Shown: positions 4,694-10,765 of the stretch, in pieces
Layout: every line of letters starts with the position of its first letter
Numbering within the stretch: the stretch's first letter is position 1
DNA from: an uncultured Solirubrobacter sp.
Lineage (GTDB): Bacteria > Actinomycetota > Thermoleophilia > Solirubrobacterales > Solirubrobacteraceae
Direction: 5' to 3'
DNA length: 10,765 nt
Assembly: GCA_937871635.1 (NCBI GenBank)
Contig: CALMNS010000170.1
Location: forward strand, 1 to 10,765
Translations under genes and position numbers: made by a program
The notes under the pieces: generated by a model
What the model was told of the DNA's origin: nothing
The model's input: only the letters and a program-made list of their open reading frames with translations
The model's database searches: none

Positions 4694-5762
4694 GCACGGC
4701 CTGGGCGCGGTCGATCGCGCCGAGCTTGCCGTAGATGTTGTGCAGGTGGGTGCGCACGGTGCTCGTCGAGAGCGAGAGCTCGTGGGCGATCTGCTTGTAG
4801 ACCATCCCCTGGGCCAGGCGCTTGAGCACGTCGAGCTCGCGGACGGAGAGCGGCGAGGGCTCGACCGCGCGCGGGCGGTCGGTGGTCGGGTAGGGCAGGT
4901 CGTAGAGCACCGCGCGCAGGTCCTCGGGGCCGAAGTCGACCGCCCGGGCCGCGCGCAGGAGCTCGGTGGAGGACACCGCGCCGGCTTGCGAGTAGTAGGC
5001 GACCATGTCGGCGAGGCGGACGTAGGCGGCGTCGCCCTTGGCGTCGTCGGCGTGGTGGCGCTCGATGGCGCTCGCCACGGCGTTGGGCAGGTTCCAGCGG
5101 CGGGCGAGGACGCCGCCGACCAGGGCGTGGTCGACGCCGAGCTCGCGCCGCTCGTTGTGCAGGCGCTCCTCCGGGGTGCGGGCCAGGCCGTGGACCTGCC
5201 GCGGGTAGCCCGGATAGGCGTGCATGAGCACGAGCTTGCCGATGTCGTGCAGCAGGGCGGTGACCAGGAGCCGATCCCGGTGGGGGTACTCGGCCTGCAC
5301 CGCCAGGCGGTCCGCGGCGCGCTGGACGGTGACGGCGTGCAGGCGGAAGCGCTCGGGGACGGCGTCCCAGATCTTCCCGCGCTCGAAGAACTCGAAGACC
5401 TCGGCGTTGGTGGCCAGGCCCTGGACGGCCTCGGGCGAGAGGACCTCGACGCTTCCGACGACGGACTCGACCTTGCCGCGGCGCGCCCCCTCGTGGGCGT
5501 TGGCGAGGCGCAGGACGGCGATGACGAGCGCGACGTCGGACTCGATCGCCTCCACCACCGCGCCGGTGGAGGGCCGCTCCTCGGAGCCGAGCGCGAGGAC
5601 GCGAGCGCGCGACTCGGCGAGCGCCGGGAAGACCTCGAGCGCCTGGAAGGCGGCGGTCAGACGCTTGCCGTGGCCCTCGTTGCGTCGCGAGCCGAAGGCC
5701 GCGTGCGGCTCGCTCGAGCGAGGCCGCGCGTCGGGGACGGCGGCAAGGGCGGGCGGAGTCAT
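4665..5762 (-). CDS. HDOD domain-LuxR HTH fusion regulator
   Basis: The 365-residue protein joins a signalling HDOD domain to a LuxR-type DNA-binding domain. HDOD covers about 35-240: SDVALVIAVLRLAN, His142, LLHDIGKLVLMH with His172-Asp173, GVDHALVGG with His212 and the ERHH pair at 236-237. These residues resemble the metal ligands of true HD phosphohydrolases, so catalytic ability is possible, although most HDOD proteins are thought inactive. A linker (about 290-303) leads to the LuxR HTH (305-365), LSVRELDVLKRLAQGM, then KQIAHELSLSTSTVRTHLHNI. The open frame continues upstream into gltX, but the ATG at 5762 gives the first residue just before the domain and falls outside gltX. No receiver or PAS domain is present. 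It is likely a one-component regulator; its signal is unknown. Confidence 0.85.
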   Translation of the reverse strand: MTPPALAAVPDARPRSSEPHAAFGSRRNEGHGKRLTAAFQALEVFPALAESRARVLALGSEERPSTGAVVEAIESDVALVIAVLRLANAHEGARRGKVESVVGSVEVLSPEAVQGLATNAEVFEFFERGKIWDAVPERFRLHAVTVQRAADRLAVQAEYPHRDRLLVTALLHDIGKLVLMHAYPGYPRQVHGLARTPEERLHNERRELGVDHALVGGVLARRWNLPNAVASAIERHHADDAKGDAAYVRLADMVAYYSQAGAVSSTELLRAARAVDFGPEDLRAVLYDLPYPTTDRPRAVEPSPLSVRELDVLKRLAQGMVYKQIAHELSLSTSTVRTHLHNIYGKLGAIDRAQAVLMATERGWL

Positions 5763-5779
5763 GGTTGGATCATCGGACA

Positions 5780-5814
5780 CTGGACGCAGCTCTGAAGGAA
5801 CCTCAGGCGTCCAG
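5780..5814 (-). promoter_or_regulatory. Hairpin in the leader of the HDOD-LuxR gene
   Basis: CTGGACGC (5780-5787) pairs with GCGTCCAG (5807-5814), and CTGA (5792-5795) pairs with TCAG (5803-5806), separated on one side by AGCT. It sits between the gltX stop and the HDOD-LuxR start, 17 nt before the ATG. No T-run follows, so an attenuator, processing site or operator is as likely as a terminator. Confidence 0.4.
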
Positions 5815-5826
5815 ACGGTCGCAGTC

Positions 5827-5840
5827 ACCGTCCTGACGGT
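5827..5840 (-). other. Small inverted repeat at the gltX stop codon
   Basis: ACCGT and ACGGT form a 5-bp stem with a 4-nt loop, ending at the last base of the gltX stop. With the larger hairpin at 5780-5814 it may reduce read-through from gltX. It is short and may be chance. Confidence 0.25.
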
Positions 5841-7222
5841 CAACCCTCTGGCGCGCCCACCCCGCTCTCTGCGGCCAGCGCGGCGTCGATCCGGGCCAGG
5901 GTCGCGTCGCGGCCCATCAGCGCCACCGTCTCGAAGATGCCCGGGGAGACCGTCGTCCCGGCCAAGGCCACGCGCACGGGCTGGTAGACCTCGCGCGGCT
6001 TGTAGCCGCCCGCCTCGAGCACCCGGGTGAGCGCCGCCTCGACCTGGGCTTCGTCCCACGGATCGGGGATCTCGGCCAGCGCCTCGCGCGCCCGCGCGAG
6101 CGCGTCGCGCCCGTCACTACCGCCCAGGACCTTCGCGCGCGCCTTGGGGTCGTCCGCCGGGCCGTCGAAGAAGAAGCCGGCCAGCGGCCAGAACTCGGCC
6201 AGGGTGGAGATCTTCTCCTGGCTGATCGCTGCCGCCCCGCGCAGCCCGCTGCGGCCCGTGAGGGTCTCGAGCCGGGCCGTCAGATCGTCGAGGGAGAGCT
6301 CGCGGAGGTAGCGCCCGTTGATGTGGCGGAGCTTCTGCTCGTCGAAGACCGCCGGGTTGCGCGAGACCCGCTCGAGCGAGAAGCGCTCGAGCAGCTGCTC
6401 CGTGGTGAAGAACGTCGTCGTGTCGTCGTAGCCCCAGCCGAGCAGCGCGAGGTAGTTGCGGACCGCCTCGGGGAGGTAGCCGGCGTCGCGGAGCTCCTGC
6501 ACGGACGCCGCCCCGTGGCGCTTGGAGAGCTTCTTGCCGTCCGGGCCGTGCAGGAGCGGGACGTGCGCGTAGACGGGCTCCGGGGCCCCGAGCGCCTTGA
6601 GGATCCGCACCTGCTTGGGCGTGTTGGAGTAGTGGTCGGCGCCGCGGACCACGTGGGTGATGCCGGCGTCGAGGTCGTCGACGATCACGGCCAGGTGGTA
6701 GATCGGCGTCCCGTCGGCGCGCGCGATGACCAGGTCGTCGAGCAGCGCGTTCACGAAGGACGACTCGCCGCGGATGACGTCCGAGACCACGGTGGTCCCC
6801 TCGTCGGGGATGCGCAGCCGCACGGCGCCCTCGCCCTCGTCGGTCCCGCGGAAGCCGGCCGCGCCGCCGTGGGCCGCCTTGTAGGCCTTGACCTCCTCAG
6901 GGCCGGCGGTCGAGCGGTAGGCGTGGCCCGCGTCGACGAGCTGGGCGACGACCTCCGCGTGGCGCTCGGCCCGGCCGGACTGCATGACCGGCCCCTCGTC
7001 GTAGTCGATGCCGAGCCACTCGAGAGCCTCGAGGATCTGGGCGACGTTCTCGGGCGTCGAGCGCTCGCGGTCGGTGTCCTCGATGCGCAGGACGAGCTCG
7101 CCGGGCCCGCCGCCGCCGGTGCCGCGGGCCAGCAGCCAGTTGTAGAGCGCCGTCCGCGCGCCCCCGATGTGGAGGGCGCCCGTCGGCGAAGGAGCGAAGC
7201 GCACACGCACGGCGGCCACCAT
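5840..7222 (-). CDS. gltX: Glutamyl-tRNA synthetase
   Basis: This class I aminoacyl-tRNA synthetase charges tRNA-Glu (and tRNA-Gln in organisms that use the transamidation route). The 460 residues begin VRVRFAPSPTGALHIGGARTA with the HIGH-like motif HIGG (18-21). RIEDTDRERS (46-55) follows, then DHYSNTPKQ, and the KMSKS-like loop is GKKLSKRHG (229-237). The C-terminal anticodon-binding part starts near RNYLALLGWGYDD. The zinc-site cysteines found in some bacterial GluRS (YxCFC type) are absent: the equivalent segment reads AYRSTAGPEEV. Length is normal (460-490). The frame stays open upstream over the divergent nfo, but the family N-terminus fixes the ATG at 7222. No Shine-Dalgarno sequence is seen, so it is perhaps leaderless. 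Confidence 0.96.
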   Translation of the reverse strand: MVAAVRVRFAPSPTGALHIGGARTALYNWLLARGTGGGGPGELVLRIEDTDRERSTPENVAQILEALEWLGIDYDEGPVMQSGRAERHAEVVAQLVDAGHAYRSTAGPEEVKAYKAAHGGAAGFRGTDEGEGAVRLRIPDEGTTVVSDVIRGESSFVNALLDDLVIARADGTPIYHLAVIVDDLDAGITHVVRGADHYSNTPKQVRILKALGAPEPVYAHVPLLHGPDGKKLSKRHGAASVQELRDAGYLPEAVRNYLALLGWGYDDTTTFFTTEQLLERFSLERVSRNPAVFDEQKLRHINGRYLRELSLDDLTARLETLTGRSGLRGAAAISQEKISTLAEFWPLAGFFFDGPADDPKARAKVLGGSDGRDALARAREALAEIPDPWDEAQVEAALTRVLEAGGYKPREVYQPVRVALAGTTVSPGIFETVALMGRDATLARIDAALAAESGVGAPEG

Positions 7223-7247
7223 AACGCCGCTTGTAGAGTCGCCCGCC
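7223..7247. promoter_or_regulatory. 25-bp divergent start region of gltX and nfo
   Basis: Only 25 bp separate the two start codons. On the plus strand TAGAGT (7234-7239) ends 8 nt before the nfo ATG, a leaderless arrangement. On the minus strand CTCTACAAG overlaps the same bases and offers a weaker -10 (TACAAG, 7235-7230) 7 nt before the gltX ATG. The two promoters would overlap; any -35 elements must lie inside the opposite gene. Confidence 0.4.
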
Positions 7248-8123
7248 ATGCTCATCGGCGCCCACGTCTCCCCCGCCGGAGGACCCGCCAAGGCCATCGA
7301 GCGCGGGGTCGAGCGCGACTGCCGCGCGATCCAGATCTTCAACCAGAACCCGCGGGCGTGGAAGCCCCGCGAGTACTCGGCGGCCGAGATCGAGGACTTC
7401 CGGGCCGCCATGGCCGGCTCCGACGTCGACGCGCTGCTCATCCACGCCGTCTACCTCCTCAACTGCGCGTCGGAGGACGCAGAGATCCGCGCGAAGTCGC
7501 TGGCCTCGCTCACCGCCTCGCTGCAGGCGGGGGCGGCGCTCGGCGCCCACGCCGTCGTCCTGCACCCGGGGAGCGCCCTCAAGGCCGGCGGCTCGGTCGA
7601 CGCGGCGCTCACGCGGGCGGCCGAGACGATCGCCGAGGCGCTGGCGGCGAGCGAGACCTGCCCGCTGCATCTCGAGGACACCGCAGGGGCGGGCGGGACG
7701 CTCGGGCGCTCGTTCGACGAGCTCGCGACCCTGATCGAGCGCGCGGGCGGCGACGACCGGATCGGCGTCTGCCTCGACTCCTGCCACCTCTACGCCTCGG
7801 GCTACGACGTCCGCACGGCGGAGGGGCTCGCCGAGACCCTCGAGACGTTCGACGCGGCCGTGGGCCTGGGCCGGCTCGGCTCGCTGCACCTCAACGACTC
7901 CCAAGGGGGGCTCGGATCGAACCGCGACCGGCACGCCAACCTCGGCGAGGGCGAGCTCGGCCGCGCGGGCTGCGCGGCGTGGTTGAGCGAGCCGCGCTTC
8001 GAGGGGCTGCCCTGCGTGATGGAGACGGACGGGATGGGTGGCAAGGGCGTCGCCGCCGAGGACCTCGCCCTCGCCCGCGAGCTGCGCGAGGAAGGCCTCC
8101 GAGCGCGCGGACCGACGGCCTAG
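7248..8123 (+). CDS. nfo: Endonuclease IV (AP endonuclease, Nfo)
   Basis: The enzyme cuts DNA at abasic sites with a tri-zinc centre in base-excision repair. The 291-residue TIM-barrel protein starts LIGAHVSPAGG and retains all nine family metal ligands in order: His66 (LLIHAVYL), His106 (VLHPG), Glu143 (HLEDTAG), Asp177 and His180 (CLDSCH), His214 (SLHLNDS), Asp227 and His229 (NRDRHANLGEG) and Glu259 (METDG). The recognition loop FNQNPRAWKP (31-40) corresponds to the FxxNPRxW segment of the family. The ATG at 7248 is chosen over an upstream in-frame start at 7167 because conservation begins exactly there and a -10 lies 8 nt before it. The gene is monocistronic; its stop abuts the stop of the small gene at 8124. 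Confidence 0.96.
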   Translation: MLIGAHVSPAGGPAKAIERGVERDCRAIQIFNQNPRAWKPREYSAAEIEDFRAAMAGSDVDALLIHAVYLLNCASEDAEIRAKSLASLTASLQAGAALGAHAVVLHPGSALKAGGSVDAALTRAAETIAEALAASETCPLHLEDTAGAGGTLGRSFDELATLIERAGGDDRIGVCLDSCHLYASGYDVRTAEGLAETLETFDAAVGLGRLGSLHLNDSQGGLGSNRDRHANLGEGELGRAGCAAWLSEPRFEGLPCVMETDGMGGKGVAAEDLALARELREEGLRARGPTA

Positions 8124-8213
8124 CTACGTCCGCTCGTCCCTCACGGCGATGAAGATGCCCACGATCGCGGCGAGGATGGCGATGGCGATCCCGATGGAGG
8201 CGATGGGGTCCAC
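8124..8213 (-). CDS. Small single-pass membrane peptide, 29 aa
   Basis: A GTG at 8213 opens a 29-codon frame ending in TAG at 8124. GAGAGGAG (8226-8219) lies 5 nt before the GTG, a strong ribosome-binding site. The peptide starts MDPIAS, continues with about 18 isoleucine/alanine/glycine residues that make one membrane helix, and ends in the charged tail VRDERT. Orientation by the positive-inside rule is uncertain, as the tail is mixed. Nearly every codon ends in C or G. The stop abuts the nfo stop with no base between. It is too short for standard gene callers. I know no named family; it could be a regulatory or assembly peptide of a membrane complex. Confidence 0.65.
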   Translation of the reverse strand: MDPIASIGIAIAILAAIVGIFIAVRDERT

Positions 8214-8326
8214 GGAGGCTCCTCTCGTTCGGCCGGCACTCGACCGGCGTGATGACGGATGACTGGGGTCACCTAGGAAGTCGTGGCTCGGACGTGCGGA
8301 AGTGCCAAGTATGGACTACGGACGCG

Positions 8327-8354
8327 CCGAGGGGCGGCCGGAGCCGCCCCTCGG
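8327..8354 (-). terminator. Strong terminator hairpin after the LVIVD gene
   Basis: CCGAGGGGCGGC (8327-8338) and GCCGCCCCTCGG (8343-8354) form a perfect 12-bp stem with a 4-nt loop, 28 nt past the stop at 8383. There is no long T-run, as is common in high-GC actinobacteria. It should also shield the small membrane-peptide gene from read-through. Apart from it, 8214-8382 holds only a short GCCGG/CCGGC inverted repeat near 8233-8249. Confidence 0.65.
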
Positions 8355-8382
8355 GATGCTGCGTCGAACTTCCTGCCGCGGG

Positions 8383-9984
8383 TCAGGGGGCCTGGTTGGC
8401 CTCCTGCGTCTGCGGGTTGAGGTGGCTCCACTGCTTCGTGGGCGTGGGGACCCCGTCGACCTCGTCGAGCCGGTAGGCCTCGAAGCCGCGGTTGCCGTCG
8501 TTCGCGGCGGGCTCCGAGTCGCGGCGGTCCAGGCCGCCGTTGACGTAGACCACGCCGTTGTACCAGTACGTCGACCACGAGTCCGCCTTGCCGAGCCGCG
8601 TCTCGAGGTCCGACCAGCCGAGCTCGACCGGTGAGGCCAGGTTGGTGAAGTCGTAGAACGAGTTCCCGCCCTGGTAGAAGGCCTGCACCTGCAGGTAGCG
8701 GTCCTTGACCGGCAGCACGTTCCCGTTGTGCGAGACGCAGATCTCCTCGCCCTGGGGCCGCGGGATCATGTAGCGGCCCTTCAGGTCCTTGAAGCCGTCG
8801 ACCGGGGTCCCGGGCTCGACCAGCGGGTAGAAGAACGTGAACCCGCGCTTGGTCTGCTGCGCGTCGCAGCGCGCCTCCCCGCCGCCGCCGCTCTCGTCGG
8901 AGAGGGTCGCGTACTTGCCGTCCCACGTCACCGTGGCGTTGTGCATGAAGTCGAAGGACTCCGTCGTCCCGTTCTCGCGCTTGATGTGGGTGTGGGCCTC
9001 GCCGTCGGCGGACGTCGGGTCGCCGGCGTTCTTCGCGATGCTCCAGTACTGCGCGTCGCCCGCGCAGGACCCGACGACGATCTTCCGCGGCATGAACGCC
9101 TGATGGTCGTGGCAGGCCTGCATCGGCTCAGCGGTGCCCTTGGGCTGCGTCCCGTTCGCCCCGCCGCCCGTCGGGCTGTAGGGGCCGTCCGGGTCGTAGT
9201 ACTCGGTGTCCGCCGAGAGCGCCCGCTGGTGCACCCGCCCCGCCTCCGGGTCGGTCAGCGGGAGGGAGACCACCGAGATCTTGCGGTGCGGGGCCTTGCA
9301 GGTCAGGTTGCGCGCGTCGGACTCCTGCTGGTCGATCCCGGGGGTGATCCCGGACCCGAGCGGATAGGAGGCGATGTAGGCGTGCACCCGGTTGTGGGCG
9401 CGGTCGGGCACCAGCGTGTGGGTGTGCGAGCCGCAGGCCGTCCGGAAGAAGCGCACGTACTCCGGGTTCTCCGGATCGGTGACGTCGAAGAGCCGCAGCC
9501 CCTCGTAGCCGAAGCGCGCCCGGTTCCGGCTCACGCCGCGCTCGTCCTCGGCGACGAGCGGCGTGTCCGTGCCGGTGCAGTCGGGCGCCGTCACGGGCCG
9601 GTCGATGGACTGCAGCAGGTAGATGCGGCCGTCCCGGCTGCGGAACACCGAGAGGTCGCCCTGGTTGGCGCGGCACTTGATGTCCGAGCGGACCTCGAGG
9701 TTCGACGGATCGGAGATGTCGATGATCCGGAAGCCGTCGTAGTTGCCGACGTAGGCGGTCTCGCCGTAGAAGGCGATGTCGGAGTTCGTCGTGCCGTTCT
9801 TCTGTGACACGTCGAGCAGGTCCATGTTCTCGATCCCCGGGTCCGCCTTCGGCAGGGACGGTGCCGGGACCGGGATGTCGTCGTGCCCGTGGTCCTCACC
9901 CGGGTCGGCACCCGCCAACCCGGGCGTGACGGCCAAGCCGGCCGTCACCACGCCTGCGGCGAGCAGGCGTACGAAGCTGCGCAT
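8383..9984 (-). CDS. Secreted LVIVD-repeat protein
   Basis: This 533-residue exported protein resembles LVIVD-repeat beta-propeller-like proteins, whose biochemical function is unknown. It begins with a signal peptide: MRSFVR, a hydrophobic core, and an AGA-like cleavage site near 24-26. A short His/Asp-rich segment (EDHGHDD) follows. LVIVD-type repeats are visible: YDGFRIIDISDPSNLEV (about 82-98), LRLFDVTDPENPEYV (about 163-177), KISVVSLPLTDPEAG and FYDFTNLASPVELGW. Eight cysteines, an even number, suggest disulfides outside the cell, and His-containing motifs (GSHTHTL, ACHDHQAF, AHTHIK, FMHNATV) could bind metal. GGAGGAGGAG lies 7 nt before the ATG, a textbook ribosome-binding site and unlike most genes here. 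The gene appears monocistronic with its own terminator. Confidence 0.85.
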   Translation of the reverse strand: MRSFVRLLAAGVVTAGLAVTPGLAGADPGEDHGHDDIPVPAPSLPKADPGIENMDLLDVSQKNGTTNSDIAFYGETAYVGNYDGFRIIDISDPSNLEVRSDIKCRANQGDLSVFRSRDGRIYLLQSIDRPVTAPDCTGTDTPLVAEDERGVSRNRARFGYEGLRLFDVTDPENPEYVRFFRTACGSHTHTLVPDRAHNRVHAYIASYPLGSGITPGIDQQESDARNLTCKAPHRKISVVSLPLTDPEAGRVHQRALSADTEYYDPDGPYSPTGGGANGTQPKGTAEPMQACHDHQAFMPRKIVVGSCAGDAQYWSIAKNAGDPTSADGEAHTHIKRENGTTESFDFMHNATVTWDGKYATLSDESGGGGEARCDAQQTKRGFTFFYPLVEPGTPVDGFKDLKGRYMIPRPQGEEICVSHNGNVLPVKDRYLQVQAFYQGGNSFYDFTNLASPVELGWSDLETRLGKADSWSTYWYNGVVYVNGGLDRRDSEPAANDGNRGFEAYRLDEVDGVPTPTKQWSHLNPQTQEANQAP

Positions 9985-10184
9985 AGTAGTGCTCCTCCTC
10001 CGAGGATCGCGCGCGCATCCGGCGCCACACCATCCCCCACGGGATCAGATCCCGATCTTCGCGATTGCGCCGGAGCGTCCGACCGGCGCGCGGTTTCGCG
10101 GCAGCCTACACAGATCCGCGGGAGAGCGTCGAGGTTTGATTGCCGGGTCATTCGTAAGTACGTAATCTTTGCAATACTGTCGGT
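9985..10184. promoter_or_regulatory. Divergent control region between the LVIVD gene and the ArsR-like gene
   Basis: The part at 10133-10184 is AT-rich for this genome. AATACT (10173-10178) ends 6 nt before the ATG of the ArsR-like gene and is its likely -10. CGTAAGTACG (10153-10162) and CGGGATCAGATCCCG (10040-10054) are inverted repeats that could be operators. GCGCCGG/CCGGCGC (10067-10073 with 10083-10089) may form a hairpin in the leader of the LVIVD gene. No gene is seen on either strand. Confidence 0.4.
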
Positions 10185-10691
10185 ATGGCGGAGCGGGAGA
10201 GGGCGCGGGAGGAGCGGCTGCGGGCGCTCGAGGAGCGGATGGCGCGGCTCGAGGAGCGGTCGGGCGGCGAGCCGGTGGTCACCGGGGACTTCTGGGCGCT
10301 CGAGGCGCTCAAGGCCCGGGTCACCGAGGAGCGGGGCGCGGTCCTCTTCACCGGCACCGTCACCCTGCCGACGGAGGAGCACTACGAGTGGCAGGAGGGC
10401 TTCGACGCGGGCACGGTGCTCGAGGAGGACTGGACGGGCTCCGCGGACCGGCTCGCCGCCCTGGCCCATCCCGTCCGGCTTCTGCTCCTGCGCGAGATCC
10501 TGTCCGGGACCCGGACGGTCGCCGAGCTCGGCGAGCACCCGGCGCTCGGGACCGCCGGGCAGCTCTACCACCACCTGCGCCAGCTGACATCGGCGGGCTG
10601 GGTCAAGGCGGCCGGACGCGGTCGCTACGCCGTCCCGCCCGTCCGGGTGGTGCCGCTGCTGGTCATCCTGGTGGCGGCGGGTGGGCGATGA
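10185..10691 (+). CDS. ArsR-like winged-helix regulator with N-terminal coiled coil
   Basis: The 168-residue protein starts with an Arg/Glu heptad-like coiled coil (about 1-28, RLRALEERMARLEER). A mixed segment follows, with WALEALKARV and a short beta part (GAVLFTGTVTL). The winged-helix HTH spans about 84-150: ADRLAALAHPVRLLLLREIL is the classic ArsR/HTH_20 start, TVAELGEHPALGTAGQLYHHLRQL holds the recognition helix, and GRYAVPP is the wing. No Cys-x-Cys metal site is present, so it is not a classical metal sensor. A hydrophobic end (VPLLVILVAAGG) closes it. The start is set by the -10 element 6 nt upstream, giving a leaderless message. The stop overlaps the next start as ATGA, so the two gene products probably work together. 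Confidence 0.8.
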   Translation: MAERERAREERLRALEERMARLEERSGGEPVVTGDFWALEALKARVTEERGAVLFTGTVTLPTEEHYEWQEGFDAGTVLEEDWTGSADRLAALAHPVRLLLLREILSGTRTVAELGEHPALGTAGQLYHHLRQLTSAGWVKAAGRGRYAVPPVRVVPLLVILVAAGGR

Positions 10692-10765
10692 GCCGCCTGC
10701 CCGGGCCCCCGGTCCTGGCGGCCACGCTCGCCGCGGCGGTGCTCGCGGCGCTGCTCGCGCTGGCG
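10688..10765 (+). CDS. N-terminus of a membrane or exported protein, cut by window edge
   Basis: The ATG overlaps the TGA of the ArsR-like gene. The 26 visible codons read MSRLPGPPV and then an alanine/leucine-rich hydrophobic stretch, which is a signal peptide or first membrane helix. Nothing more can be said about its function from these residues; the coupling suggests it is the target or partner of the regulator. Confidence 0.6.
   Translation, partial: MSRLPGPPVLAATLAAAVLAALLALA

Noticed and set aside
4740..5795. 351-codon plus-strand open frame opposite the HDOD-LuxR gene
   Set aside because: Shadow of the real gene; composition dominated by Gly/Val/Asp/Arg with no domain.
7167..7247. 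Longer nfo start at 7167
   Set aside because: It would overlap the N-terminus of gltX, and family similarity begins at 7248.
6323..8152. 609-codon plus-strand open frame opposite gltX and over nfo
   Set aside because: Low-complexity Arg/Gly/Ala/Val composition; it overlaps two well-supported genes.
8728..9807. 359-codon plus-strand open frame opposite the LVIVD gene
   Set aside because: Shadow with no domain; the minus strand has signal peptide, repeats and a ribosome-binding site.
1..10765. CRISPR array, rRNA, tRNA or replication origin
   Set aside because: No regularly spaced repeats, no RNA gene signatures and no DnaA-box clusters were seen on reading both strands.

Overview
The window is about 70% GC, with compact, often divergent genes, overlapping ATGA stop/start junctions and several apparently leaderless starts (an actinobacterial -10 hexamer a few bases before the ATG). 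This suggests a high-GC actinobacterium. Tandem MpsC/DUF2294 genes, an HDOD-LuxR fusion and a truncated phage-type integrase fit the Thermoleophilia/Solirubrobacterales best, but that placement is inference from style and gene content, not a phylogenetic result.

Layout. 1-949 (-): cysteine synthase CysK, cut by the window edge. 1043-1528 and 1777-2220 (+): two tandem MpsC (DUF2294) paralogues. The second is preceded by a ~200-nt leader that can fold into five consecutive hairpins, the best candidate here for an undescribed RNA element. 2239-3955: a 1.7-kb decayed insertion, all genes on the minus strand, bounded by 16-bp direct repeats that match at 15 positions. It carries a 5'-truncated, twice-frameshifted tyrosine integrase, an intact HicB-type antitoxin, a frameshifted HicA toxin and an unrecognised 82-aa protein. 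One boundary repeat is the last codons of an Rrf2-family regulator (3940-4332, -), so the element appears to sit at the 3' end of that gene.

4350-4693 (+) is a small VanZ-like membrane protein broken by a one-base shift, divergent from rrf2 and convergent with an HDOD-LuxR signalling gene (4665-5762, -). The latter lies 77 nt downstream of gltX (5840-7222, -). gltX is divergent from nfo, endonuclease IV (7248-8123, +), across 25 bp. A 29-codon membrane-peptide gene (8124-8213, -) abuts the nfo stop. A secreted LVIVD-repeat protein (8383-9984, -) has a strong terminator hairpin downstream. A ~200-bp divergent region separates it from an ArsR-like regulator (10185-10691, +) that is coupled by ATGA to a membrane or exported protein running off the right edge.

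Functional links. CysK and a cysteine-free, CymR-like Rrf2 protein with a C-terminal YI suggest sulfur/cysteine control, by analogy to the CymR-CysK pair of Bacillus. Nothing in the island looks active for transfer: integrase and toxin are both broken. The long antisense reading frames opposite gltX, nfo, the HDOD gene and the LVIVD gene are GC-rich shadows and were left out.
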